A DNA stretch of 64,000 bases from CAZUDI01 sp964618975 (lineage in GTDB: Bacteria; Desulfobacterota; Desulfomonilia; UBA1062): positions 1-64,000 of the forward strand of contig CAZUDI010000002.1 in the NCBI GenBank assembly GCA_964618975.1. Direction: 5' to 3'. Below the pieces are notes generated by a model, which was given only the letters and a program-made list of their open reading frames with translations, searched no databases and was not told the DNA's origin. The translations under genes were made by a program, and so were the position numbers. Shown piece by piece: positions 16,952 to 26,010 of this stretch; the stretch's first letter is position 1; each line of letters starts with the position of its first letter.

Positions 16952-18724
16952 TTATGCGTCTGCCAGCGCGTCCCTGAGCCCCGAGGCGCGGCGTGCGCTC
17001 CGGTTAAGGGCGCGCTCGAGGGCCGCGGGCGCGCCCCACAACTCCACGCGTTTCCTGGCGCGGGTGATGCCCGTATAGACAAGCTCACGCGTGAGCACGG
17101 GTGTGTCCGCCTGGGGCAGGACCAGGAGCACCTCGTCGAACTCCGAGCCCTGGCTCTTGTGCACGCTCATGGCATAGACCGTCTCGTGTTCGGGCAGGCG
17201 CGCGGGGGAAATCCGCCGGAGAGGGCCGCCCGGTACGGCAAAGACAGCCCTCAGCTCACCGGTGTCTTCGTCTTTAAGGATCAGGCCCACATCGCCGTTG
17301 AACAGCCCCAGGTCATAGGCGTTGGCGGTGATCATGATCGGCCGCCCGTGGTAGTGCAGACCTTCCGCCTCTACGAGCCCCTCCCCGGCCAGGATGTGTC
17401 GGATGAGGGCATTGAGGTTCTCCACCCCGCAGGGGCCCTTGTGCACCGGGCTCAGGATGCACCTCCGTTCGAGGATCGCCAGGTACTCCTCCTCCCTGTT
17501 CGCCCTGAAAAACGGCCGCCAGGTCTCACACACCAGGGGGGCGAGAGCACCGGCAAGATCGCGGGGCAACTCCCGGGCGGTGACCTCGCCTGCGCCAGCC
17601 TGCAGCACCGACCACAGAGAGGCCGCATCCGCATCGCGCACGGCGGCGCTCAGGCGGCCGATCCCGCCCTTATCCCCGAAACGCCAGGTGTGCCTGAGCT
17701 CCACCATGCACCCACCCAGGCCCGGGGAGTCGGGGTCCTCAGGGACATGCCCCCGCGCGGCGTCGCAGATATCGCCGAAGACCGAGCCGGCCTCCACCGA
17801 GGAAAGCTGATCCCTGTCGCCCAGGATGATGAGGCGGCAGTCCTCCCTGAGGGCGTCGAGAAGCCTGGTCATGAGGGCCAGGTCCACCATGGAGGCCTCG
17901 TCCACCACCACCACGTCGTGGGGCAGCCTCCTGAGCGCGTTGTGGCGAAACGTCGTCCGCCCGGGGATGAAGCCCAGCAGACGGTGCAGGGTCTGGGCCT
18001 CGCGCGGAATGCGCCCCCGGACGCCCTCCGCCACGGGCAGGCGCGCCGCCGAGGCGGCCACGGCCGACTGGAGCCGGTCGGCGGCCTTGCCGGTGGGGGC
18101 GCACAGGGCGACCCTCAGCGCGGGGTAGTGCTCGAGGAGCAGGGCCAGGATCTTCACCACGGTGGAGGTCTTGCCCGTGCCCGGGCCGCCGGAGATCACG
18201 CACAGGGACCGCGTCAGGGCCACGCGGGCGGAGAGGGCCTGCCAGTCGGTTCCGCCATCTGGCGGGGGAAAGAGGCGCTTCAGACCCTCTTCCAGCCGCA
18301 AGATATCGGGATCGGTGGTGCGATGTGCGCGCGCGGTGAGCGCCCGGGCGAGCCGCTGCTCGTACTCCCAGTAGCGCCTCAGGAAAAGCCGCCGGCGCGC
18401 ATCGAGCACCAGCGGGGTCTTCTCCTGCGGGGTACCCACCACCCGGGATCCCGCGAGGGTCTCGACCCAACCCGCGGCCCCCACCCCGTCGGTGAGCGCC
18501 TGGGCCAGGGCCTGCGTGGCCGGGTCTAAAAGGTCGATACAGGTGTGGCCCTCGCGCGTGGCCCGGCTCACCAACCAGGCCGCCGCCCACACCAGGGGGC
18601 TTTGGCGGCCGTCGATGCGCCGGATGAAATCCGCAAAGAAGCGGTCAATGGCCTCTGGGGTAGCCCCTGCAGGCATGCCCATGGCCTGTATCGGCGCAGG
18701 TCTTTCCTCACTCGATCCCGACAA
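16952..18724 (-). CDS. recD: Exodeoxyribonuclease V alpha subunit RecD
   Basis: 590 residues. SF1B 5'-3' helicase motor of RecBCD. Motif I is ISGGPGTGKTSTVV near residue 180, motif II is VVVDEASMVD, and the C-terminal UvrD-like part contains AMSVHKSQGSEFDEV and the late YTGITRARKRVEL. The start overlaps the recB end by 17 bases. About 240 gene-free bases separate its stop from korA. It regulates Chi recognition and nuclease activity in the holoenzyme. Confidence 0.95.
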   Translation of the reverse strand: MSGSSEERPAPIQAMGMPAGATPEAIDRFFADFIRRIDGRQSPLVWAAAWLVSRATREGHTCIDLLDPATQALAQALTDGVGAAGWVETLAGSRVVGTPQEKTPLVLDARRRLFLRRYWEYEQRLARALTARAHRTTDPDILRLEEGLKRLFPPPDGGTDWQALSARVALTRSLCVISGGPGTGKTSTVVKILALLLEHYPALRVALCAPTGKAADRLQSAVAASAARLPVAEGVRGRIPREAQTLHRLLGFIPGRTTFRHNALRRLPHDVVVVDEASMVDLALMTRLLDALREDCRLIILGDRDQLSSVEAGSVFGDICDAARGHVPEDPDSPGLGGCMVELRHTWRFGDKGGIGRLSAAVRDADAASLWSVLQAGAGEVTARELPRDLAGALAPLVCETWRPFFRANREEEYLAILERRCILSPVHKGPCGVENLNALIRHILAGEGLVEAEGLHYHGRPIMITANAYDLGLFNGDVGLILKDEDTGELRAVFAVPGGPLRRISPARLPEHETVYAMSVHKSQGSEFDEVLLVLPQADTPVLTRELVYTGITRARKRVELWGAPAALERALNRSARRASGLRDALADA

Positions 18725-21700
18725 GGCTCTCCTCCATGCGGGCGATCAGCCCTGCATCCGGCCGGGCCGCAAAAATCCCGCTCTCCGTGTCCCGGCCAGG
18801 GCAAATCCCGCGCAGGAACAGGTAGTACACCCCCCCGAAGTGCCTCTCGTAGTCGTAGTCCATAAGGCGAACCTTAAGGTAGCGGTGCAGGGCCAGGGTA
18901 TAGAGGTGGTACTGGAGATGGTAGTGGCTGGCACGCATGACCCCGGCCAGGGCCGCGGGGCGGTAATTCTCAAGCTGCCATCCCAGATGGTTGGACTTCC
19001 AGTCCACCAGGTAGTAGCGTCCCTCGTGCCGGAAGACCAGGTCGATGAAGCCGCGCAGAAAGCCCCTCACGGGCTCGAAGCTCAGTCGCCCCTGGCCGCC
19101 CGGCAGGCCCTCCGAGGCGTGCACCCCGCCCAGGAGCGCCTGCAGCCCGGCCGGCGTGATGCGCCTGAGCGCCAGGGAAAATTCGAGCTCGCTGAGGCGC
19201 TCGGAGGGATCCACATCCCGCAGCCTCATCCGGCCGCCGCGGCCCGGAAGCCCGGCCGCCAGGACATCCATGACCATGACGCCCACGTCCACCCCCCAGG
19301 CCGCATCGAAACCGTACTCGGCCAGAGTCGCGTCCACGCGCGCCCGGATCGCCTGCACGCTGTCGGTGAAGTCGATGACCTCGAAGATGCGGTGCAGCAT
19401 GATGCCGGTGCGCGCGCCTCTCGGCAGGTTGAGGATGCCCGGCATCGCGGCGCTTTCAGGCTGGTCCGCGGGTAATAGCGGCGCACGTACCTGGGTGTCG
19501 CGGTCCGCGGGCTCGGCCCCCGGGGGTGAACCCGCCGTCAGGGAGGTGAAGCTCGTAAGTCCCCACGTGCGATCGATGGCCCGTGACAGGCCGCGGCAGG
19601 TCAGCGCGGCGGCGGGAGGCGTCCGCAGGGGGGTCAGGTCCGCGAACGCTGAGGGGGGTTCTCCCAGCGCGATCCGGCCCCGGGACCTCTGGGCCAGGGC
19701 CTGCAGGTCCTCAAGCATGTCTTCGCGCGCAAGCCCCGCCAGGGGACTAAGGGAGGCGGCAAGATCCTCTCCGATGGATGCGCGGTGGGCATGCAGGAGA
19801 TAGGCCAGGGACGAGGTCTCAGCGCCCCTGATCTGGCCCCAGGCCAGGTAGAGGCGTGACGAGGCCCGTGTCAGGGCCACGTAGAGCAGGCGCAGGTTCT
19901 CGGCCAGGTTCTCGCGCACCTGCAGGGCTGTGCTCCGTTCCAGTTCGGCCGAGCCCAGGTCCATGGTGGGGCGCATGTCGTGCTCTTCGTCGTGGAAGAC
20001 CGGGTAGGGGTCGCCCTGGCGCGGGAGCGAATCGCCCCAGGCAAAGGGGCAGAACACCACCGCAAACTCGAGCCCCTTGCTCCGGTGCACCGTGAGCACA
20101 CGCACGGCGTCCGCGTCGCTCTCGAGTCTGAGCTGCTGGTCCTCCTGACGCCCGGAGGAGAGCGCCCGCTGACGGGAGAACCATGCCAGGCCTTCCTCGA
20201 TCCCCAGGCCGTGCTGCAGGCACGCCGCGTGCAGCAGCTCGGCCAGGTGCATCACGTTCGTGAGCCGGCGTTCCCCCTGGGGCAGCGCCAGGAGCCTCGC
20301 ACCAGCACCCTCGGCCTGTATCAGGCGCCTGAACATCTGGATGAAACCCGCCCTTTCCCACAGGTTGCGGTAACGTACCAAGCGCTCCGTCAAGGCCTCC
20401 CACTGCGGCAGGTCGTTCTGGAGGGCCTCGATCCCGGCCGCGTTCAGGCCCATGAGGGCGCTGGACAGGGCCGCCTTCAGCCGTCCCGGCTGCGCGGGCC
20501 CGGCCAGCGCCTGCAGGACGATCTCCAGTTCGAAGGCCTCCCGACTCTGAAAGACGTTCTCGTCGCTGGAGAGCACACAGGGCACGCCCCGCGAGACGAG
20601 CTCGTCGCGCACCCGGCGCGCCTGGCGGTTGTCCCGCACCAGCACGGCGATTTCCCGCGGCTCAAGGGCCCTGCCGTCGATGCTCGGCTTAGCGGTGTCC
20701 CCCCCTGCCAACAGGTGCACGATCTCGGCGCCCACCGCCCGGGTGATCGCGGCTGTCGCCTGCTCGCGCGTGAGGGGCCCCTCCTGCGGCAGGAACCACA
20801 GGACAAAGGGCGCGCCGCCTGAGAAGGCTTTTGTCCCCGGGGGCAGGGCCGCCTCCACGGGGCTGAAGTCGATCTCCTCGAAGACGAAGGGCCTGCTCCT
20901 GGAGCCGAAAAGGACGTTGAGGGCCTGCACCAGATCCGGGGTCGAGCGCCAGTTGTGCTGCAGGGTGTAGCGCCTCTCGGGCGCTACGGTGCGGGAGGCC
21001 TGCAGGTAGGCGAAGATGTCGGCCCCGCGAAAGGCGTAGATGGACTGCTTGGGATCGCCGATGAGGAAGAGCGGCGCGTCCCCCTGGCCGAAGATGCGTG
21101 CGAAGATGGCATACTGGAGGTTGTCCGTGTCCTGGAACTCGTCGATGAGTGCGGCCGCAAAACGCGCTCGCAGCGCCTGGGCGAGGTGCTCCCCTCCCGG
21201 GCCCTGGAGGGCGTCACGCAGACGCAGCAGCAGATCGTCGAAGTGCATGACGCGCGCGGCCTCCTTGCGGCGGGGCAACTCACTCCTGAGATAGGCGCAC
21301 AGCTCGATCTCGAGTCGGATGAGGGCGCCGTCCAGGGCCGCGCGCAGTTCGGAGATCGCCTGCTCCAGCCGCGCGCAGGCCGCAAATAGCGGGTGATCGG
21401 GCAGGTCTTTGCCCGGATGCAGGGTGCCGCTGAGCTTGCGGGGGGTGAACCACGCCAGGGTGTCGCCCCTGGGAAACACCAGGCGGTAGGCATTCTCGGG
21501 GGCACCCTCTTCGAAGAGCCACTGCTCCAGGGCTTCCAGACGGCCCTCGATCCAGCGCGTCTGGTGAGAGCGGGCCTTGAGCACCCCGTCTTCCTTCAGG
21601 CGGTTGAAGAGCCCGGCCAGCTGCGTGCGGTCGAAGACCCGCCTGAGCTCGCCGGTGGCCGCACGGAAGTCCTCCATCAGCACGGGGAGCCTGTCCCCGT

Positions 21701-22307
21701 CCGGAAGTTTTTCGTCCGGGATGAGGTGCGTCTCATAGCCTGCCCTGTGGGCCAGGTGCAGGAGCCTCTCCGGACTCAGCCCCTTTTCCGCCGCATAGGC
21801 GGCGAACTCGGGCAGGGTGTCGCCGGTCAGATGCATGCGGTAGAAATCATCCACCACCGCCTGCATGATCTCGCGCACGTCGGTGATCAGCTCGAGATCG
21901 AAGGGTGTGCCCGTCTCGAAGGCCATCTCGCCGAGCACGCGCCGGCAGAAGGCATGGATGGTACAGATGGGGGCCAGATCGAAGCATCGCAGCGCCTCGG
22001 TCAGGCGCGCCAGGGCCAGTCCGGGGTCCGGGGCTCGGCCCACCAGGGCCTCCAGGGATTCATCCCCACCCTGGCCCTCCAGGAGTACCCTACGCGCCGC
22101 CTTGAGGTTGTTGCGGATGCGCTCTGCGAGCTCGGCCGTGGCCGCCTCGGTAAAGGTGACCACGAGGATGTCCGGGGCCTTAAGCCCCTTTTCCAGGACG
22201 AGCCGCACGTACAAAAGCGCGATGGTGTAGGTCTTGCCGGTGCCGGCACTGGCCTCGATGAGATTGACGCCCCCAAGGGGCGCCTGCAGGCTGTCCAGGG
22301 CCCTCAT
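18708..22307 (-). CDS. recB: Exodeoxyribonuclease V beta subunit RecB
   Basis: 1199 residues from MRALDSLQAPL. This ATG overlaps the recC stop as ATGA, which settles the start against an ATG eight codons upstream. It shows the SF1A helicase P-loop EASAGTGKTYT near residue 20, the DEFQDTD Walker B, HRSKGLEF, and a C-terminal RecB-type nuclease (IDLVFRHEGRYYLVDWKSNHLGW, cited in two parts: the Asp, then DWKSN). It is the 3'-5' motor and only nuclease of the complex, used for double-strand break repair and degradation of foreign linear DNA. Confidence 0.96.
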   Translation of the reverse strand: MRALDSLQAPLGGVNLIEASAGTGKTYTIALLYVRLVLEKGLKAPDILVVTFTEAATAELAERIRNNLKAARRVLLEGQGGDESLEALVGRAPDPGLALARLTEALRCFDLAPICTIHAFCRRVLGEMAFETGTPFDLELITDVREIMQAVVDDFYRMHLTGDTLPEFAAYAAEKGLSPERLLHLAHRAGYETHLIPDEKLPDGDRLPVLMEDFRAATGELRRVFDRTQLAGLFNRLKEDGVLKARSHQTRWIEGRLEALEQWLFEEGAPENAYRLVFPRGDTLAWFTPRKLSGTLHPGKDLPDHPLFAACARLEQAISELRAALDGALIRLEIELCAYLRSELPRRKEAARVMHFDDLLLRLRDALQGPGGEHLAQALRARFAAALIDEFQDTDNLQYAIFARIFGQGDAPLFLIGDPKQSIYAFRGADIFAYLQASRTVAPERRYTLQHNWRSTPDLVQALNVLFGSRSRPFVFEEIDFSPVEAALPPGTKAFSGGAPFVLWFLPQEGPLTREQATAAITRAVGAEIVHLLAGGDTAKPSIDGRALEPREIAVLVRDNRQARRVRDELVSRGVPCVLSSDENVFQSREAFELEIVLQALAGPAQPGRLKAALSSALMGLNAAGIEALQNDLPQWEALTERLVRYRNLWERAGFIQMFRRLIQAEGAGARLLALPQGERRLTNVMHLAELLHAACLQHGLGIEEGLAWFSRQRALSSGRQEDQQLRLESDADAVRVLTVHRSKGLEFAVVFCPFAWGDSLPRQGDPYPVFHDEEHDMRPTMDLGSAELERSTALQVRENLAENLRLLYVALTRASSRLYLAWGQIRGAETSSLAYLLHAHRASIGEDLAASLSPLAGLAREDMLEDLQALAQRSRGRIALGEPPSAFADLTPLRTPPAAALTCRGLSRAIDRTWGLTSFTSLTAGSPPGAEPADRDTQVRAPLLPADQPESAAMPGILNLPRGARTGIMLHRIFEVIDFTDSVQAIRARVDATLAEYGFDAAWGVDVGVMVMDVLAAGLPGRGGRMRLRDVDPSERLSELEFSLALRRITPAGLQALLGGVHASEGLPGGQGRLSFEPVRGFLRGFIDLVFRHEGRYYLVDWKSNHLGWQLENYRPAALAGVMRASHYHLQYHLYTLALHRYLKVRLMDYDYERHFGGVYYLFLRGICPGRDTESGIFAARPDAGLIARMEESLVGIE

Positions 22308-25300
22308 GCGCGACCCCCGTCTACCAGGCATTCCAGGAGCGGCCCGAACACACCCAGCGCGAGTTGCGCGAATTCCTCGTTCAGGGGGGTCTCATCCCGG
22401 AAACAGAGCCGGTTATAGGGATCTTCCCCTTCGCCGCCTTTAAAGCCCAACCATTTATCACGGGCCGCCAGCCGGGCCGCCGCGGGGTCCTTGCCCTGGG
22501 CAAGCACGGCCTGTGCATAGGCCAGAGAGCTGGCCGGGAAGAAGGGCAGCACCCGGCAGAGCCCCTCCCCGTAGTGTCCCAGCAGCTCGCTGAGCCGGGC
22601 GCGCGCATCAGAAGGCGCCTTGAGGCACACCAACCTGTCCGCCCCGATGCAGCAGCTTATGACCTGAGCCTCACCCCCGTGGAACACGCACAGCACCAGG
22701 TGTCTGATCCATGTGAGTACGAGATCACGCGGGGTGAGGACCGCATTGCGCGCCACGATCACCCCGCCCGGCGGCCAGGCCTCGATCTGGCCGCCGAGGG
22801 TCAGTCCTGCGAGCTCGAGCTCAAAGGGCTCGCTCACGGGCGTGCGCCCGCCCGTGGCCGCCCGGAGGCGCTCGACAAAGCCCTGTGTCTCCCGGGCAAG
22901 ATCATGGAAGATGTTCTGCCCCGGGATCCCGTGCGGCAGCCTCCCGCCGCTTAGCAGCACCGCATAGGTGGCCTCCGCCGGGGCCCCGGCCAGGGCGCGC
23001 CGGGCCAGAAACTCGCGCACATGGTAGCGCTCGAGCCCCGCCAGATCAAAGGGCTCGCGGTCCACAAGCTCCGGGGGCCCCTCGCTGAGCGTCAGTCCCA
23101 ATCTGCGGGTGAGCAGAAACCTGGCCGGATGGCGATAGAAGGCGCACAGATCATCCAGGTCGAGGGTGCGCCAGTCGTCCCCAGGCGCGCTCAAAGGCGC
23201 CTGGGTAAAGGACGGCTCGGCGCCCGAGCGCTGTGCGAGGGCGCGCGCCGCCTCACAGTGCTCCGCGGCATAGCTGAAAAGGCGGCCCTCTCCCGTAAAA
23301 TAGGCCGGGCTGAAGGCCTGCAGCCGGTGCTCCAAGCGCACGTGCGCTTTAAGCGTGCCCTCGTGCGGGGCGCAGCTCTCCTCCAGAACCTCCAGCAGCT
23401 CGCTCACCAGCACCGAGGGGCTCAAGGGGGTGTTCTCACGCGGGTCCTGCCCCCGGTAGCTTATATAGAGCACCTCTCGCGCCGAGAGCAGGGCCTCGAG
23501 AAAGAGGTACCGGTCGTCGTCGCGCCGCGAGCGATCGCCCGGGCGCGGATGCCGGGCGATGAGGTCGTAGCCGCACTCGGGGGCACTGCGGGGGTAGGCG
23601 TCGTGGTGCATGCCCAGCAGACACACCACCTTGAAGGGAATGCTGCGCATGGGCAGCAGCGAGCAGAAGGTCACCCCACCAGCGATGAAACGCCCCTTCT
23701 CGCGCACGGCATCGAGGCGCGCCACCAGCGCGGCGCGCACCACCTCGAGGGTCAGCGTGCCCCTGAAGCCGCCTTGGTCGACCCCTGCCGCAAGCCCCTT
23801 GAGGGCCGCACGCAGTGCCTGCAGGGCCGGTTCCTCATCCGTCTCCACGTCAAAGAGTTCCTCGGTCATGCGCTCCAGGTCGGCGGCCCAGGCCGCAGGG
23901 TCACGCTGTGCCCCGAGGGAAGCCACCCAGGCGAACAGGGCCTCGAGGGCGCTCAGGAAGCGCCCCAGGAGCACGCCCCGGCCCCCTTCGACCTCGTCAT
24001 AGGGCAGGATTCCGTCGAAGGGTTCCTCGTCTGAACCGGTCAGGGCATAGCCCAGCAGGAGTCTGTCGATCCCGGCGCGCCAGGTGTTCTCCCGCGTGGC
24101 GGGCAGACCCAGGGCCACCTTGAATCCCTGGTCGAGACCCCACCGGATGCCGGTCTCCTCGATCCACTGTCGCACATAATCGAGCTCGTGCGAGGCGATG
24201 CCAAAACGGCGGCACACCACGGGTGTGCCGATCAGGGCATACACGCGCGAGGCGGGCAGACGCGACGTCGCCAGGTCGAGCACCTCGAAGAAGGCCTTCA
24301 CCACGGGGCTCTGTGTGCGCAGACTGCGGTCGGCGACGCCGTAGGGGATGCGCCCCGGGTCCTCGAAGCCGCGTTCGAAGACCGCCTGGATATAGGGGGC
24401 ATAAGCCTCGATATCCGGGGCCATGACGATGATGTCCCTGGGTGCGATGTCCGGGCTACGGTCCAGGAGCTCCAGCAGATGGTCGTGCAGCACCTCGATC
24501 TCCCGCATGGGTCCGTGACAGGCGTGCACCTGCAGGGAGCGGTCGTCCCCTGACACCGGTCGGGGCGCACTCCCGGGGTCGGACTTGAGGTTCAGGATGT
24601 CGTGCTGCAGTCCGTGCAGCAGGGTGTCGTCCGGCACGTCCTCGAAGAGCTCGCATTCCTGGCCCTCGCAGGAACACAGCAGCGCGAAGAAATCCCGTCC
24701 CACGCCGCCCAGGGAGGCCAGCAGGGGATGGCCCTCATCCAGATACAGTTCGGCGGCACTGCTTCCTCCGGCGCGGCGCGAGAGCGAGGCGATCTCACCC
24801 TTCGAGCGGATGTCGCCCCAGAATTCCCGGCACGGGTTCATGAGGTAGATGTACACGTCTGAGCGCAGAGCCAGGGCGGTGAGGATCTCCAGGTGGAAAC
24901 GGGGCAGCGAGGAGATGCCGAAGACGAAGACCCGCTCGGGCAGGATGCCTTCCGCAAGGGCGGGCAGGGCCTCGAAGAAGGCTTCCCGGAGGCGGGCGCG
25001 GTGCGTCCAGTCGCCCCCTTCCTGCAGTGCGTTCCACAGCCTGGCCTGCCAGCGTTCCAGCGAAATATCCGCCGGGTCGTGACAGAGCTGGCCCCTCTCC
25101 CAGTCCCGGATGATCTCCGGGCGGAAGATCACGTACTGGTCGAAGGTATCCGCCAGGCTTGAGGCGAGTTGGAAGAGCCGCAGACCGGAGGTGTCCGGGG
25201 CGAGGTAGTGCCTGAGGCGTTCGAACTCCGGGTGGGTAAGCAGATCGGGCAAGCGTTCCATGATCCGCCAGGCCAGGATGTCCCTGTTCAGGAAGGTCAC

Positions 25301-25549
25301 CCCGGCGGTCTGAGGCAGGGCACGCCTGAAGAGGTCCTCGACGAAGGCATTGGGAAACGGAAATTCGCAGTTGGCACAGACGCCGTGCCGAGAGGCCAGC
25401 TGCAGGGAGACCCAGCGCTGCATGCCGAAGCTCTGCACCACAATGGTCTCGGGCCTGAAAGGATCCGTCCCGGGGTGTTCGAGCAAACCGGCCAGGCAGG
25501 CGGACAAGCGCTCCAGTCTGTTGCTCACATACAGTCGCAAACCCGGCAT
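22304..25549 (-). CDS. recC: Exodeoxyribonuclease V gamma subunit RecC
   Basis: 1081 residues, starting MPGLRLYVSNRLERL, a typical RecC N-terminus. Other family landmarks are FVFGISSLPRFHLEIL and IPFKVVCLLGMHHDAYPR. RecC is the scaffold and Chi-scanning subunit and lacks a working nuclease or helicase. It is the first gene of the recC-recB-recD unit. The 461-base gap upstream separates it from the divergent T6SS locus. Confidence 0.94.
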   Translation of the reverse strand: MPGLRLYVSNRLERLSACLAGLLEHPGTDPFRPETIVVQSFGMQRWVSLQLASRHGVCANCEFPFPNAFVEDLFRRALPQTAGVTFLNRDILAWRIMERLPDLLTHPEFERLRHYLAPDTSGLRLFQLASSLADTFDQYVIFRPEIIRDWERGQLCHDPADISLERWQARLWNALQEGGDWTHRARLREAFFEALPALAEGILPERVFVFGISSLPRFHLEILTALALRSDVYIYLMNPCREFWGDIRSKGEIASLSRRAGGSSAAELYLDEGHPLLASLGGVGRDFFALLCSCEGQECELFEDVPDDTLLHGLQHDILNLKSDPGSAPRPVSGDDRSLQVHACHGPMREIEVLHDHLLELLDRSPDIAPRDIIVMAPDIEAYAPYIQAVFERGFEDPGRIPYGVADRSLRTQSPVVKAFFEVLDLATSRLPASRVYALIGTPVVCRRFGIASHELDYVRQWIEETGIRWGLDQGFKVALGLPATRENTWRAGIDRLLLGYALTGSDEEPFDGILPYDEVEGGRGVLLGRFLSALEALFAWVASLGAQRDPAAWAADLERMTEELFDVETDEEPALQALRAALKGLAAGVDQGGFRGTLTLEVVRAALVARLDAVREKGRFIAGGVTFCSLLPMRSIPFKVVCLLGMHHDAYPRSAPECGYDLIARHPRPGDRSRRDDDRYLFLEALLSAREVLYISYRGQDPRENTPLSPSVLVSELLEVLEESCAPHEGTLKAHVRLEHRLQAFSPAYFTGEGRLFSYAAEHCEAARALAQRSGAEPSFTQAPLSAPGDDWRTLDLDDLCAFYRHPARFLLTRRLGLTLSEGPPELVDREPFDLAGLERYHVREFLARRALAGAPAEATYAVLLSGGRLPHGIPGQNIFHDLARETQGFVERLRAATGGRTPVSEPFELELAGLTLGGQIEAWPPGGVIVARNAVLTPRDLVLTWIRHLVLCVFHGGEAQVISCCIGADRLVCLKAPSDARARLSELLGHYGEGLCRVLPFFPASSLAYAQAVLAQGKDPAAARLAARDKWLGFKGGEGEDPYNRLCFRDETPLNEEFAQLALGVFGPLLECLVDGGRA

Positions 25550-25692
25550 GACCCCCCCATCCCCTGCTCGCTGAATTGTGGGGCAGTATACTTCAGGACT
25601 TAGCGGGTTTCAAGGGAGCTTCGCTCCTCGCGCCCACGGCCGCCCCCTCGAGCTCCCGCCGGGGTCTTGCACTTGAAAGTACAAGTTATTCC

Positions 25693-25721
25693 TTGACATT
25701 TCTCAGGAGCATGCTCATAGT
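25693..25721 (+). promoter_or_regulatory. Predicted promoter of the T6SS locus
   Basis: A consensus TTGACA (25693-25698) is followed after exactly 17 bases by CATAGT (25716-25721), which matches TATAAT at four of six positions. Transcription would begin near 25728 and read toward the first T6SS-locus gene. Confidence 0.5.
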
Positions 25722-25808
25722 TAAATTAGGTAGAAAGTACTGCTGCTTAGGGAAAAGCTGATCAATCAAGTGGGTTAAAAAGGACTTGCAGCCAGCACCC
25801 CATAGTCG

Positions 25809-25850
25809 GCATAGCATGTCATGCTATCGGCAGTGCAGGGTATGCTATGC
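25809..25850. promoter_or_regulatory. Three half-sites of a GCATAGCATG-type operator
   Basis: GCATAGCATG (25809-25818) is mirrored after one base by CATGCTATCG (25820-25829); ATAGCATG-T-CATGCTAT is a perfect palindrome. A third copy, TATGCTATGC (25841-25850), is inverted relative to the first. The block lies about 85-120 bases downstream of the predicted T6SS promoter. It could be a repressor site or an RNA hairpin in the leader; the partner is unknown. Confidence 0.4.
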
Positions 25851-25911
25851 AGTGAAGTAGCGGAAATGTTCCCGAATGAGGTGCGTACATCATAACCATA
25901 TTCATCTCTGC

Positions 25912-25931
25912 CCGGGTGATTTCTCACCCGG
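25912..25931 (+). other. Leader hairpin before the first T6SS-locus gene
   Basis: CCGGGTGA (25912-25919) and TCACCCGG (25924-25931) form a perfect 8-bp stem with the tetraloop TTTC. No T-run follows, so it is not a standard terminator. It could act in attenuation or mRNA stability. Confidence 0.4.
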
Positions 25932-26010
25932 ATCGGCGGAGCTGTGAGCAGCTGTCCATCACAGACACTCTCCTCCCTGCGTGTCCCTCTCCCGGCCGGA
26001 CGAAGTGCAC

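Larger units (their letters stand above)
25550..26010. other. Divergent control region between recC and the T6SS locus
   Basis: 461 bases with no supported gene. It contains a plus-strand promoter, an array of related half-sites and a strong hairpin, each listed separately. Together these suggest controlled transcription of the T6SS locus with a leader of roughly 280 bases. Confidence 0.55.
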
